A stretch of DNA of 56,953 nucleotides from Lachnospiraceae bacterium. GTDB lineage: Bacteria > Bacillota > Clostridia > Lachnospirales > Lachnospiraceae. Both the position numbers and the translations under genes were made by a program. Location of the stretch: contig JAJQEO010000017.1 in the NCBI GenBank assembly GCA_021201665.1, positions 1 through 56,953 on the forward strand, read 5' to 3'. Below, piece after piece: positions 25,484 to 33,974 of this stretch (positions are counted from its first letter, which is position 1; the number at the start of each line of letters is the position of its first letter). The notes beneath the pieces were generated by a model that did no database searches, had not been told where the DNA came from, and saw only the letters and a program-made list of their open reading frames with translations.

Positions 25484-27916
25484 ATGAACACCAATGAAAT
25501 TCTGAAAGAAATGTCGCTGGAGGATAAGATTGCTCTTTGCTCCGGCGCAAACTTCTGGGAGACGAAAGGGCTAACCCGGTATGATATTCCCGCGCTTTTT
25601 ATGTGTGATGGCCCTCACGGTCTGCGGAAACAGGAGCTGGAGCAGGAAAACGGCGGCAGCGGAATGGAGAACCCGCCCATGCAAAATCGCCTGGCGGCGA
25701 TGGGCGGGCCTGCGTCCTCGATTCGCAGGGGCGAATCGGGACAGGAAGCCGATATGCTAGGCATCCATGAATCCGTACCTTCGACCTGCTTTCCCGCAGA
25801 GGCACTGACTGCCTGCAGTTGGGATCCGGAGCTGCTAAAACAGGAGGCCGCGGCAATCGCGCAGGAAGCGGCGACACTGCATGTGGGGCTGGTGCTTGGC
25901 CCCGGTGCCTGCATCAAGCGTAATCCGCTTTGCGGGAGAAACTTTGAATATTTTTCGGAAGATCCGTATCTGGCCGGGAAACTGGCAGCCGGATTTATCC
26001 GCGGAGCAGAAATGAAGAATATAGGCGCTTGCCTGAAGCATTTTGCCGCGAATAATCAGGAGTATCATCGGTTCATTTCTGCCAGCCAGATGGACGAACG
26101 CACCCTGCGCGAAATCTATCTGCCCGCATTTGAGATCGCAGTCAAAGAAGGGAGACCCTCTGCGGTCATGTGTGCCTACAATCAGGTGGACAATGTTTTC
26201 TGTGCATCCAACAAACGGCTTCTGACAGATATTCTACGCACAGAATGGGGATTTGACGGAATGGTTGTGACAGACTGGGGCGCGCTTCATGACCGTACTG
26301 AAAGCTTCCTCGCCGGCTGTGATCTGAATATGCCCGGAGGAAGCGGTTTCGGGGAGGATTTTGCAGCTGCTGCGGTGCAGGAAGGCACATTGCCTGAGGC
26401 TTTGATCGACGCCAGCGCCGGACGCATTCTGGATTTCATGCAGAAAGCTGCCTGGGTACAGAGAAGTTCATCTGAGGTCGATTACGAAGCAAATCATGCT
26501 CTTGCCGCAAAGATCGCCGCTCAAAGTATCGTCCTTCTGAAAAATGAAGATAACATTCTTCCGCTTGCAAAGAACAGTAAAATTGCACTCATCGGTTCCA
26601 TGGCTGAAGTGCCAAGATACCAAGGTGCGGGATCTTCTCATATCAATCCCACAAGGCTGGTTTCTCTTCGTGATGAGATGCCTTCAGCTGTGTTTGCAGT
26701 CGGCTGTAAAGAGGACGGCTCTACAAACGAGATCCTGCTTGAGGAAGCGGCCCGCGCTGCGAAATCTTCAGATATCGCGGTGATATGTGCCGGTCTTCCG
26801 GCAAGCTGCGAATCGGAAGGCTTCGACCGTGAAAACATGCAGATGCCATCAGGGCATAACCGCTTGATTGAAGCCGTGGTGAATGCAAATCCCAATACCG
26901 TGGTTGTACTGATGTGCGGCTGTGCGGTGGAAACACCCTGGGCGGACCAGGTGAAAGGAATTCTTTATGCCGGGCTTCCTGGACAGGCGGGAGGAACCGC
27001 TATAGCGGATGTATTGACGGGCAAAGTAAATCCGTGCGGACGTCTGGCGGAAACGTGGCCGATGCGCTATGAAGACTGCCCCAGTGCTGTTTACTATGGA
27101 GAAGGCTTTACCCATGCCGAATATCGGGAGGGAATTTTTGTCGGCTATCGATACCACGACAGAGCAGGAGTGCCTGTACGCTTCCCGTTTGGCTACGGGT
27201 TGAGCTATACAAGCTTTGCGTATTCGGACTTGCATGTACAGGGAAATACGGTAACTGTGACAGTCACGAATATCGGCCGGTTTGCCGGAGCTGAGGTGGT
27301 ACAGATGTATGTTTGCCCGCCAAAACAGGCGCTTGTGAGACCTGTCCGTGAGTTAAAGGGCTTTACAAAAATATTTCTGCAGCCTGGAGAGACAAAAAAA
27401 GTGCAGATGTCCCTGAATCACCGCAGCTTTGCGGTCTGGAACGATGGCTGGAAAATCCAGAAAGGGAAATACACTGTTTCCGTTGGCGGATTGTCAGAAA
27501 GCATAGGTGTGGACGGTGAGGATATCCCGGCTCCCGCCTGGCAGGGTGGAAGCTGGTATGAAACCCTCTCCGGTACGCCTTCCAGGGAAATGCTTGAAGC
27601 CATGATGGGACGTAAAATTCTGTCCCGCATTATAAAAAAAGGACAGTTTACAATGGAAAATACGGTCGTCGAAATGAAACCTTACTCTCTGGTCATGCGA
27701 ATCATGTACACTGCCATGATTCAGGTAATCAAAAAAGGCCTTCCGGAAGATGTTTCAGAGGACTCTCCGGAATACCGGATGATGGTGGCCTCTTCCACGG
27801 ATACGCCCCTGAGCAGTGTCATCATTTCATCCAACATGAATCCCCAAATTTTCGAGGGGCTGCTTGAGATGGCAAACGGACATTATCTGCGGGGGATCCG
27901 AAAGCTGCTGGGATAA
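25484..27916 (+). CDS. GH3 beta-glycosidase carrying an in-frame structured repeat
   Basis: 810 residues: a GH3 barrel with nucleophile D264 in GMVVTDWG, a second domain and a fibronectin-III-like domain near the C-terminus, then about 110 extra helical residues (GTPSREMLEAMMG...). Relatives run directly from GPHGLRKQ to a DMLGI.ES.P.TCFP segment. Here about 35 residues are inserted, and most of that DNA is repeat E3. The product resembles cytoplasmic beta-glucosidases that finish glycoside breakdown after the rhamnosidase. ATG 25484 is chosen for spacing to AAGGAGG. The frame is intact, so it may still be active. Confidence 0.9.
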   Translation: MNTNEILKEMSLEDKIALCSGANFWETKGLTRYDIPALFMCDGPHGLRKQELEQENGGSGMENPPMQNRLAAMGGPASSIRRGESGQEADMLGIHESVPSTCFPAEALTACSWDPELLKQEAAAIAQEAATLHVGLVLGPGACIKRNPLCGRNFEYFSEDPYLAGKLAAGFIRGAEMKNIGACLKHFAANNQEYHRFISASQMDERTLREIYLPAFEIAVKEGRPSAVMCAYNQVDNVFCASNKRLLTDILRTEWGFDGMVVTDWGALHDRTESFLAGCDLNMPGGSGFGEDFAAAAVQEGTLPEALIDASAGRILDFMQKAAWVQRSSSEVDYEANHALAAKIAAQSIVLLKNEDNILPLAKNSKIALIGSMAEVPRYQGAGSSHINPTRLVSLRDEMPSAVFAVGCKEDGSTNEILLEEAARAAKSSDIAVICAGLPASCESEGFDRENMQMPSGHNRLIEAVVNANPNTVVVLMCGCAVETPWADQVKGILYAGLPGQAGGTAIADVLTGKVNPCGRLAETWPMRYEDCPSAVYYGEGFTHAEYREGIFVGYRYHDRAGVPVRFPFGYGLSYTSFAYSDLHVQGNTVTVTVTNIGRFAGAEVVQMYVCPPKQALVRPVRELKGFTKIFLQPGETKKVQMSLNHRSFAVWNDGWKIQKGKYTVSVGGLSESIGVDGEDIPAPAWQGGSWYETLSGTPSREMLEAMMGRKILSRIIKKGQFTMENTVVEMKPYSLVMRIMYTAMIQVIKKGLPEDVSEDSPEYRMMVASSTDTPLSSVIISSNMNPQIFEGLLEMANGHYLRGIRKLLG
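25671..25742 (+). repeat. Structured dispersed repeat, copy E3, inside the GH3 gene
   Basis: Hairpin A: CCCGCCCA/TGGGCGGG outer stem, bulge TGCAAAA, TCGCC-TGGC-GGCGA inner stem. Hairpin B: GTCCTCGATT-CGC-AGGG-GCG-AATCGGGAC (25714-25742). The flanks of hairpin B are identical to copy E1 while the inner stem differs by paired changes. The insert keeps the reading frame open. Confidence 0.82.
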
Positions 27917-27944
27917 ACTTGCTCACATGCTCACATGCATTTCA

Positions 27945-27973
27945 TTGACAAGTCAGAAATAAAAAGTTATAAT
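27945..27973 (+). promoter_or_regulatory. Consensus promoter of the YgjV-like gene
   Basis: TTGACA (27945-27950), 17 bp, TATAAT (27968-27973): a perfect match in both boxes. The start point near 27980 gives a leader of about 140 nt. Confidence 0.85.
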
Positions 27974-28015
27974 ATGTACAGTCATTTATGCTTGTAATCG
28001 GACAGGCGAACCACA

Positions 28016-28105
28016 AACAGCCGAAACTGTTAACAATGGCACCTATTGTTGTCAGTTTTGCTTATATTCTCCAAGAAAACTGGCGCAATCTGAGCCAGTT
28101 TTTTT
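28016..28105 (+). promoter_or_regulatory. Attenuator-like structured leader
   Basis: Two perfect small hairpins, AACAG/CTGTT (28016-28031) and AACAAT/ATTGTT (28032-28050), are followed by CAGTTTT (28053-28059), which can pair with AAAACTG (28076-28082). Those bases also form the left arm of an intrinsic terminator, AAAACTGGC/GCCAGTTTT with a T run, ending at 28105 immediately before the Shine-Dalgarno GGAGG. The two pairings exclude each other, as in riboswitches and attenuators. No known aptamer class recognised. Confidence 0.6.
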
Positions 28106-28118
28106 GGAGGATATTATT

Positions 28119-28616
28119 ATGCTGCTGATTGGTAATATCATATCGCTTATTGGATCATTGTTGATGGTATCCATCGGATTTATCAAAGACAAGAAAAAAA
28201 TTCTGTTGGCGCAGTGTGGCCAGTTTACCATAATGGCCATCGGTAATCTGTTCCTTGGTGCCTATGCGGGAACGATCTCAAATGTGATTGGAATAGTGAG
28301 GAATCTGACATTTTCACGAACGGCCTCTACAAATACCCTCAAAGTATTTTTTATTATTGCACAGCTATCAATTACTCTGGCAAAAGGTATCCATTCCGCA
28401 GTTGAACTATGTCCAGTATTTTCAACGATCATTTTCACATGGTCGATTGATGCAAAAAGCACCATTCGTTTTAAAATCATGCTCATACTGGCACAGATTT
28501 TATGGATGATATATGACTTTTATTATCACAACTACACTGCGTTTCTTTTTGATATCTTAACGATATTATCTAATGTATGTGGAATTGTTGCATTAAGGCG
28601 AAAAATCCACGAGTAA
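28119..28616 (+). CDS. YgjV-family inner-membrane protein
   Basis: 165 residues with about five or six hydrophobic segments, starting MLLIGNIISLIGSLLMVSIG, with repeated IGNLFLGAY and TRSI-like turns that match the YgjV (Imp-YgjV) family of small membrane proteins of unknown function. ATG 28119 lies behind TTTTGGAGGATATT. Expression appears to be controlled by the leader described at 28016-28105. The next gene has its own promoter. Confidence 0.8.
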   Translation: MLLIGNIISLIGSLLMVSIGFIKDKKKILLAQCGQFTIMAIGNLFLGAYAGTISNVIGIVRNLTFSRTASTNTLKVFFIIAQLSITLAKGIHSAVELCPVFSTIIFTWSIDAKSTIRFKIMLILAQILWMIYDFYYHNYTAFLFDILTILSNVCGIVALRRKIHE

Positions 28617-28702
28617 CTGCAAGCCTGGGATACATCTTATCAGGAAGAATACTTTACACTACGGTTTTGCGAACCGATCCTGTCAAAAAACTCTTTTCTC
28701 TC

Positions 28703-28747
28703 TTGACAAAGACCTGTCGCAGTGCTATATTTACCTCAAAACCTAGG
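28703..28747 (+). promoter_or_regulatory. marR-type promoter with operator half-site
   Basis: TTGACA (28703-28708), 17 bp, TATATT (28726-28731), then CTCAAAACCTAGG (28735-28747) over the expected start point. The same word, inverted, is upstream of the MATE gene, so autoregulation by the MarR protein is likely. Confidence 0.75.
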
Positions 28748-28762
28748 AAAGTGGAGAGTTAT

Positions 28763-29218
28763 ATGGGACAGCAATATTTAGGCATAGAAATAATATCCAT
28801 TGCAAATATGCTCCGGAGAGTTGCGTTTCAAGATCCGCAGGAATCTGATGAAACAAAGCCAACCGGCACACAACAATGGGTTCTTGTATTCTTGTGGGAG
28901 CATCTTCATGGGGATGACGTCTTTCAGAAAGACCTGGAAGAAAACTTTCAGATACGAAGTTCTACTGCCACAGAAATATTGAAAGGAATGGAAAGAAAAG
29001 GGCTGATTTCCAGACAGACGGTTTCCTATGACCGCAGGGCAAAGAAAATTGTCATGACAGAAAAGGCACTCAAAGTCTGTGAGCAGAATATGCAGACCAT
29101 ACTCGCTATCGAAGAAAAACTGTCAGAAGGATTCACAGCAGATGAACTCCATGTCCTTTTTAAATTGATGGGCAGAGTAAAAACAAATATTGAATGTATG
29201 GAGATCAGAGAACCTTAG
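28763..29218 (+). CDS. MarR-family transcriptional regulator
   Basis: 151 residues with a winged helix-turn-helix: FQKDLEENFQIRSSTATEIL (recognition region), then RKGLISRQTVSYDRRAKKIV for the wing with the D-R-R motif. ATG 28763 follows GTGGAGAG. It precedes a MATE pump by 75 bases. MarR proteins often repress an adjacent pump and themselves until a drug or phenolic ligand binds, and the paired operator words support this here. Confidence 0.93.
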   Translation: MGQQYLGIEIISIANMLRRVAFQDPQESDETKPTGTQQWVLVFLWEHLHGDDVFQKDLEENFQIRSSTATEILKGMERKGLISRQTVSYDRRAKKIVMTEKALKVCEQNMQTILAIEEKLSEGFTADELHVLFKLMGRVKTNIECMEIREP

Positions 29219-29242
29219 TGTTCTCTAATCTTTAACCTATAT

Positions 29243-29255
29243 ACCTAGGTTTTGA
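29243..29255 (+). promoter_or_regulatory. Probable MarR operator upstream of the MATE gene
   Basis: ACCTAGGTTTTGA is the reverse complement of the word in the marR promoter (TCAAAACCTAGG). It contains the palindrome ACCTAGGT and sits 39 bases before the MATE start. Confidence 0.6.
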
Positions 29256-29293
29256 AGTAATTATGAATTAAATTTACCAGGAGGAGATAAACG

Positions 29294-30661
29294 ATGAATT
29301 CTAACATGAGTTTCGAAAAGGACTCCATATGGAGCCTGATTGCTACAAATGGTATCCCGGCCATGCTGACTATGGTTGTCGTGATCATCTACAATCTTGC
29401 GGATACTTTTTTTATAGGGCAAACCGGAAATGATCTGATGGTTGCCGCTGTATCCATAGCAGCTCCGATTTTTACCCTGATTATCACAATAGGTACATTA
29501 ATTGGAACCGGCGGCTGTTCCATCATTTCCCGTGCATCAGGTTGTAAAAATACCGATCAAGCGCATCAGACTAGCAGCTTCTGTTTTTATGCCTCCCTGC
29601 TCATTGGTCTGCTGTTTGCTATTGTTATATTTGTTGGATGTACTCCAATATTAAGCATAATTGGTGCTACAGAAAACACGTTTGAAATGGCATCTGATTA
29701 TCTGAGAATCATTGCGATTGGCTCTCCCTTTATCATTTTCAGTAACACCATGGCAAATGTTATTCGAGCTGACGGTGCCGCCAGAGATTCCATGATCGGA
29801 AATATGATCGGCACAGTTATAAACATCATCTTGGACCCGGTTATGATTCTGCTGCTTCAATGGGGAACAGCCGGGGCTGCTATTGCAACCGTTATCGGAA
29901 ATATCTGCGCCTGCGTATACTATTTTGTATTTCTGCTCCGGAGAAACAGCACATTATTGTCCTTTTTGATCAAAGACTTCAGAATCAGCAAAAGCATATC
30001 CCTTCCCGTGTTTTCGATTGGCTTACCTGGGGCTCTGAGTAATCTGCTGATGAGCGTTTCCAACATTATTATGAACCGTTATCTTGTCCCATATGGCGAT
30101 GGAGCTGTTGCGGCAATGGGCGTTGCCATGAAAATAGGAATGATTGTTGCCATGCTGCAAATGGGTTTCTGTACTGGAATTCTTCCAATTATGGCATATA
30201 ACCTGGGCGCAAATAATATGCGCAGGACGAAAGAAACAATTGCAAAGAGCGGAGGTGTTTGCATCGTATTGGGCAGCTGCATCACTTTAGCATGTTTTAT
30301 TGCAGTGAAGAATCTGGTTGTTGCTTTTGTCACTACCCCTGAAATAATTGATCTGGGCGTAAAAATGTCTAAGGCCATTATTTTGTCAGGTCCAATACTG
30401 GGGATTTATTTCCTGACCACTAACATTATGCAGGCAGCAGGAAAGTCACTCGCACCCATTGTTACATCTCTGGCCAGACAGGGGTTCGTATATATTCCGT
30501 GTCTGATTATCCTTGATGCAACACTGGGATTAGATGGACTTATATACACCCAGGCAATTTCAGACATTGTTGCAATGTTGTTGTCTGTTATTTTATGTGT
30601 TGTTGTTATAAAAAATCTCTGGAAACCTACGGAACCAGTGCATAACAGGCAGGATAGCTGA
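29294..30661 (+). CDS. MATE-family multidrug efflux transporter
   Basis: 455 residues, about 12 membrane segments, with the family patterns GIPAMLTMVVVIIYNLADTF near the start and ADGAARDSMIGNMIGTVINI in the middle. It exports cationic or hydrophobic drugs by Na+ or H+ antiport. ATG 29294 follows CAGGAGGAGAT. It belongs with the MarR gene upstream. A second, related MATE gene is at 53594-54955 under TetR control. Confidence 0.93.
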   Translation: MNSNMSFEKDSIWSLIATNGIPAMLTMVVVIIYNLADTFFIGQTGNDLMVAAVSIAAPIFTLIITIGTLIGTGGCSIISRASGCKNTDQAHQTSSFCFYASLLIGLLFAIVIFVGCTPILSIIGATENTFEMASDYLRIIAIGSPFIIFSNTMANVIRADGAARDSMIGNMIGTVINIILDPVMILLLQWGTAGAAIATVIGNICACVYYFVFLLRRNSTLLSFLIKDFRISKSISLPVFSIGLPGALSNLLMSVSNIIMNRYLVPYGDGAVAAMGVAMKIGMIVAMLQMGFCTGILPIMAYNLGANNMRRTKETIAKSGGVCIVLGSCITLACFIAVKNLVVAFVTTPEIIDLGVKMSKAIILSGPILGIYFLTTNIMQAAGKSLAPIVTSLARQGFVYIPCLIILDATLGLDGLIYTQAISDIVAMLLSVILCVVVIKNLWKPTEPVHNRQDS

Positions 30662-30785
30662 ACAGTTGGCTTGGGAATATCTCGAATCACCGCCATGGGC
30701 TCAACCACCAGCCCTGCTGGCGGTATGAGGAAGCCCTTCCAGGGCATGTTGTGGTTCCGCCTAAAGACGGTCTGACAAATCACAT

Positions 30786-30966
30786 TCATAATGTTACTGG
30801 TGGCCGCTTAAATGCGGCTCTTTTTTTTTATTTCGAGGGCCTCACCTTCCAGGCGATCCCTCTTATACTGCTCTGAAATATATCTTATAATTGTTTCTTC
30901 ATTGACATTATCGATTGTTTCACAATAATATCCTCTGGCCTCAAAATAACGATTTGCCGTTCTCTA
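30786..30966 (-). mobile_element. IS200/IS605-family transposase TnpA remnant
   Basis: The minus strand reads NRYFEARGYYCETIDNVNEE, then TIIRYISEQYKRDRLEGE and a lysine-rich end: the C-terminal part of a Y1 transposase with the tyrosine region GYY. An in-frame TAG lies just upstream, with QQRWRDFQMLEAINRV before it, so the gene is dead. The strong hairpin at 30803-30829 could be the subterminal hairpin of the element end. Confidence 0.7.
30803..30829 (+). terminator. Terminator after the MATE gene
   Basis: GCCGC-TTAAAT-GCGGC followed by TCTTTTTTTTT. It ends the marR-MATE transcript and overlaps the IS200 remnant. The 140 bases between the MATE stop and the hairpin hold no recognised gene. 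Confidence 0.75.
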
Positions 30967-31062
30967 TACTCTGTTTATCGCCTCCAGCATCTGGAAGTCT
31001 CTCCATCTCTGCTGGGGGGATTTATACTGGTTCATTAAGAATAATTCCTGCATTGACTGTTA

Positions 31063-32022
31063 TCAGTTCAGTAATTCCTCTGCCCGTTTTCTTTGCTCCT
31101 TTACTACAGTTTCCGGCGATATTACCCGCATCTGCCTTCCGAACTGGAACAGCCAGCCCCAGAAGGTGGGGGAGAGCTGCACATCTACCGTAGCGACCAC
31201 CCGGTTTTCTCCGGATGGCATCATCGCAACCTTTTCGCCAAACCGGTCATAGACGGCACCAATCAGTTTGCTGTCAAATTCCAATACGATGGTCTGCTTC
31301 GGCCCGCCGTACATCTTAAATGCCTGTTCCGTATATTCCGCGACCTCTGACCGGAGGCTTAACGCCTTCTCGGAGATGTCTTCGTCGATCACTTCTACGC
31401 GTTCCATTCGGTCGACGCGGTAATTGGCGGTGTTATCGTGGCGTGAACTGTATGTCACGAGGTAATAATTATCTTCATTATACACCAGTGCCACAGGCTC
31501 CACCACGTAGTGATGTCCATCCCGACGGTAGGCCTTTTCCCGGTTGATGTCTATATCATAATAAAGGAAGATGACTTTCTTCTTCCTCTGCAGGGCATCC
31601 TCCAGCGCACTTACATTATAATAGATGCTTTTGTTATTGTGCTTGCGCGTGTTGAAGCAGACAAGATTGCCCTTCAAAATTTCCGCGCTATGGGTGCCGC
31701 CGAGGTTTGCCAGCTTGTCGATCAGTTCATTGGACTTTGATTCTGTGATAAAGCTGGCCGCCTGTACGGCATCTATTAAAATTTTCAACTCCGGAGTAGA
31801 GAAACTCCGGTCCTCCACGTAGTAGCCCTTCTTTTTGCCGACCCACGTTTCCAGAACCTCGAATCCAAGTTCATTTAGGATGGCCACATCCCGGCTTACG
31901 ACACAGCGGTCACAGGGAATGTCATACTTCATCATGTAATCACAGATTTGTACGGTTGTTAATGGGTGCTGTTCATCGGATTCCTGCCGAAGCAGCTCTA
32001 CGAGTTTTACCAGTTTTATTTT
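31063..32022 (-). CDS. WYL-domain transcriptional regulator, start unclear
   Basis: The frame is open from 32022 to the stop at 31063. It begins KLVKLVELLRQESDEQHPLT and TVQICDYMMKYDIPCDR (helix-turn-helix of YafY-type regulators) and continues through the WYL domain with VVEPVALVYNEDNYYLVTYS and a C-terminal WCX domain. No ATG, GTG or TTG precedes the helix-turn-helix in frame. A TAG lies at 32023-32025, next to a short direct duplication (AAACTGGTA twice). The first in-frame ATG (31935) would delete most of the DNA-binding domain, so the gene is probably damaged at its 5' end. Confidence 0.75.
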   Translation of the reverse strand, partial: KIKLVKLVELLRQESDEQHPLTTVQICDYMMKYDIPCDRCVVSRDVAILNELGFEVLETWVGKKKGYYVEDRSFSTPELKILIDAVQAASFITESKSNELIDKLANLGGTHSAEILKGNLVCFNTRKHNNKSIYYNVSALEDALQRKKKVIFLYYDIDINREKAYRRDGHHYVVEPVALVYNEDNYYLVTYSSRHDNTANYRVDRMERVEVIDEDISEKALSLRSEVAEYTEQAFKMYGGPKQTIVLEFDSKLIGAVYDRFGEKVAMMPSGENRVVATVDVQLSPTFWGWLFQFGRQMRVISPETVVKEQRKRAEELLN

Positions 32023-32251
32023 CTACCAGTTTTTAAAGCCATTACCTGCCTCCAATTATTGTTTCGAGATTTCGGAACATAAGCCAGATATATGGGAAAA
32101 GTCTTTTTAAGGTCTGGCTTTTCAACGGTTTTTTGTGGTGGGTCAAAAAAATCAGTTTTTATTATAATGGAAAGCGGGTGGAAATTCAATGCATTGTTGT
32201 CATAAATTTGTGACTTCTGTGAATGTCGCGAAAAAAACTGTGATTTTTCTA

Positions 32252-32280
32252 TTGACGAACATATGTTCTGGTATTATAAT
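32252..32280 (+). promoter_or_regulatory. Promoter with embedded LexA (SOS) box
   Basis: TTGACG (32252-32257), 17 bp, TATAAT (32275-32280). The spacer holds CGAACATATGTTC (32256-32268), a near-perfect Gram-positive LexA/DinR site. It precedes a lexA-like gene fragment, which implies autoregulation in the intact ancestor. The 220 bases between it and the WYL gene hold no other feature I can support. Confidence 0.88.
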
Positions 32281-32326
32281 GCTCATACACGGGACATCAA
32301 TCCCAAATTTGTAAAGGAGGACCATT

Positions 32327-32496
32327 ATGTCGGTAAAAAATACGGAATTCTTCAAGCTGATTGAGGATTTCATTGATGACTACCGGGAAGCGAACGGTGC
32401 TACTCCCACTATCCGTGAGATCGAAGCAGGTCTCGGCATCCCCAAATCTACGGTAGGACGCTACCTCGTATACATGCGTGACCAGGGAATAACCGA
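32327..32496 (+). pseudogene. LexA-type repressor, DNA-binding domain only
   Basis: With AAGGAGG at good spacing, ATG opens a frame reading FKLIEDFIDDYREANGATPT, IREIEAGLGIPKSTVGRYL and VYMRDQGITE: the LexA winged helix. The autoproteolytic domain (Ala-Gly cleavage site, Ser-Lys dyad) is missing. The frame runs 28 residues into methylase DNA in the wrong phase, giving 84 residues in all. A stable DNA-binding stub without cleavage would be an SOS-insensitive repressor, if it is made. Confidence 0.82.
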
Positions 32497-32826
32497 ATGG
32501 CGATGGACGCCGGTTGGGATGAGGAGCTTTTGCGTATTGAGATTGAATCCCTGCAGGGCGAGGACTTTGATATCGGTCTGACCGGTTTTGACGAGAAGGA
32601 ACTGGCAGACCTGTTCGCCGGGGAATCAGATGGCGATGTGCAGGACGACGACTTCGACTTAAACGCTGCCCTGGAGAAAGCCTCCTTCGTGGAGCGTGGT
32701 GACATCTGGACGGTCGGCAGACACCAACTTATGTGTGGCGACGCCACTTCTTCCCAGGATGTGGCAAAGCTGATGGATGGTAAAAAAGCAAACCGACTGC
32801 CAGCTCTCCGTCCTATGGATATCTGA
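32497..32826 (+). pseudogene. ParB/DNA-methylase fragment
   Basis: Reads AMDAGWDEELLRIEIESLQG, then FDIGLTGFDEKELADLF and RGDIWTVGRHQLMCGDATS: the linker between the ParB-like and methyltransferase domains of phage and mobile-element adenine methylases. It stops before the DPPY catalytic motif, where recombinase sequence takes over in another frame. Both ends are deletion joints. Confidence 0.8.
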
Positions 32827-33848
32827 AATCGCCGGATAATAAAGACCAGTGGATTATCGACCCGGTAGCGGCACCGATTGTGAAGCGGATATTCCAGTTG
32901 TCGATGGAGGGAAAAGGCCCGTATCAGATTGCAAATATTTTATCTGCTGAAAAGATCGACATACCGGCCTACCATCAGCAGAAGCTCGGTATTGGCCTCT
33001 GGCAGAGCCGGGAGATCAAGAATCCGTACAACTGGGGAAGCTCCACTATCGTCCACATCCTTGAAAATCCGGTCTATCTGGGGCATATCTGTAACTTCAA
33101 GACCCGGAAGCATTTCAAGGATAAGAAAAGCCACTACGTTGACCAGGATGAATGGACGATCATCGAGAACACGCACGAGGCGATCATCGACCAGGATACG
33201 TTCGATAACGTCCAGCGTCTTCGGTCAAATATCCGGCGGTATCCGGACGGCTGGGGCGAGACCCATCCTCTCAGCGGACTACTGTTCTGTGCAGACTGCG
33301 GAAGCGTGATGTATATCCACCGTGTCAACAACGGTAAGAGGATACCGACCTTCGACTGTGCCGGTTATCACAAAGTCCCGATAGGTAGTATCTGCCCGTC
33401 AATGCACAGAATTCACGCTTCTGTTGTCCTGACTCTTGTGAAAGAGACACTCAGGGAGATCGTGAAATTCTCCGCGGAGGATGAAGCCGAGTTTAAGCGT
33501 CTTGTAGAAGCGACCATCGCAGCGCAGCAGGACAATTCCGTCAAAGAGAAGAAAGCACGGCTCACAGTTTGCACGAAACGCCGGGAGGAACTGGAAGTTC
33601 TTCTCTGTAAGATTTACGAGGACAATGCACTCGGTAAGCTGCCGGACAAGCGTTATCAGATGTTGGACGCACAGTACGCCGGTGAACAGGAAGCTCTTGA
33701 TAAGGAGATGGGTATCTGCACCGGACGGGAGGCTGTCACGATACTGGTAACAGGGTTTGTGTCATTCACTCTCCCCTTCGCCGCCGGTTGGCTGATCGCC
33801 AAGATCGCCGTGCTGAACGAAATCCTCTGGGACTTCATCAAGTCCTGA
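32808..33848 (+). pseudogene. Serine recombinase, middle and C-terminal part, with a foreign tail
   Basis: The frame opens inside PSYGYLKSPDNKDQWIIDPV and continues through the recombinase domain, the zinc ribbon (CADCGSVMYIHR...C...C) and the coiled-coil segment. The catalytic resolvase domain is missing. At about residue EALDKEM the sequence switches to a hydrophobic tail (ILVTGFVSFTLPFAAGWLIA) that belongs to some small membrane protein. A GTG at 32880 could start a product. It is the counterpart of the N-terminal recombinase stub at 18642 by family, not provably the same gene. Confidence 0.82.
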
Positions 33849-33914
33849 TACAGACAACTGAATATAGATCGAAAGGCCGTCTCTTGTATCACAGGGGGCG
33901 GTTTTTCCATACAT

Positions 33915-33948
33915 AGGAACTGTCATCGCGGCGGTTCCTAAATTTTTC
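33915..33948 (+). terminator. Terminator after the recombinase fragment
   Basis: AGGAAC (33915-33920) pairs with GTTCCT (33934-33939), followed by AAATTTTTCCC. Confidence 0.55.
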
Positions 33949-33974
33949 CCAAAATCGAAAGGAGACCCAATATT

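Noticed and set aside
28104..28118. Alternative start of the YgjV-like protein at a TTG at 28104.
   Set aside because: It lies inside the terminator T-run and Shine-Dalgarno; ATG 28119 has the proper spacing.
18642..33848. One intact mobile element between the recombinase N-terminal stub (18642) and C-terminal part (32808).
   Set aside because: Catabolic and regulatory host-type genes fill the interval, the two parts cannot be shown to come from one gene, and no matching end was seen near 33.8 kb.
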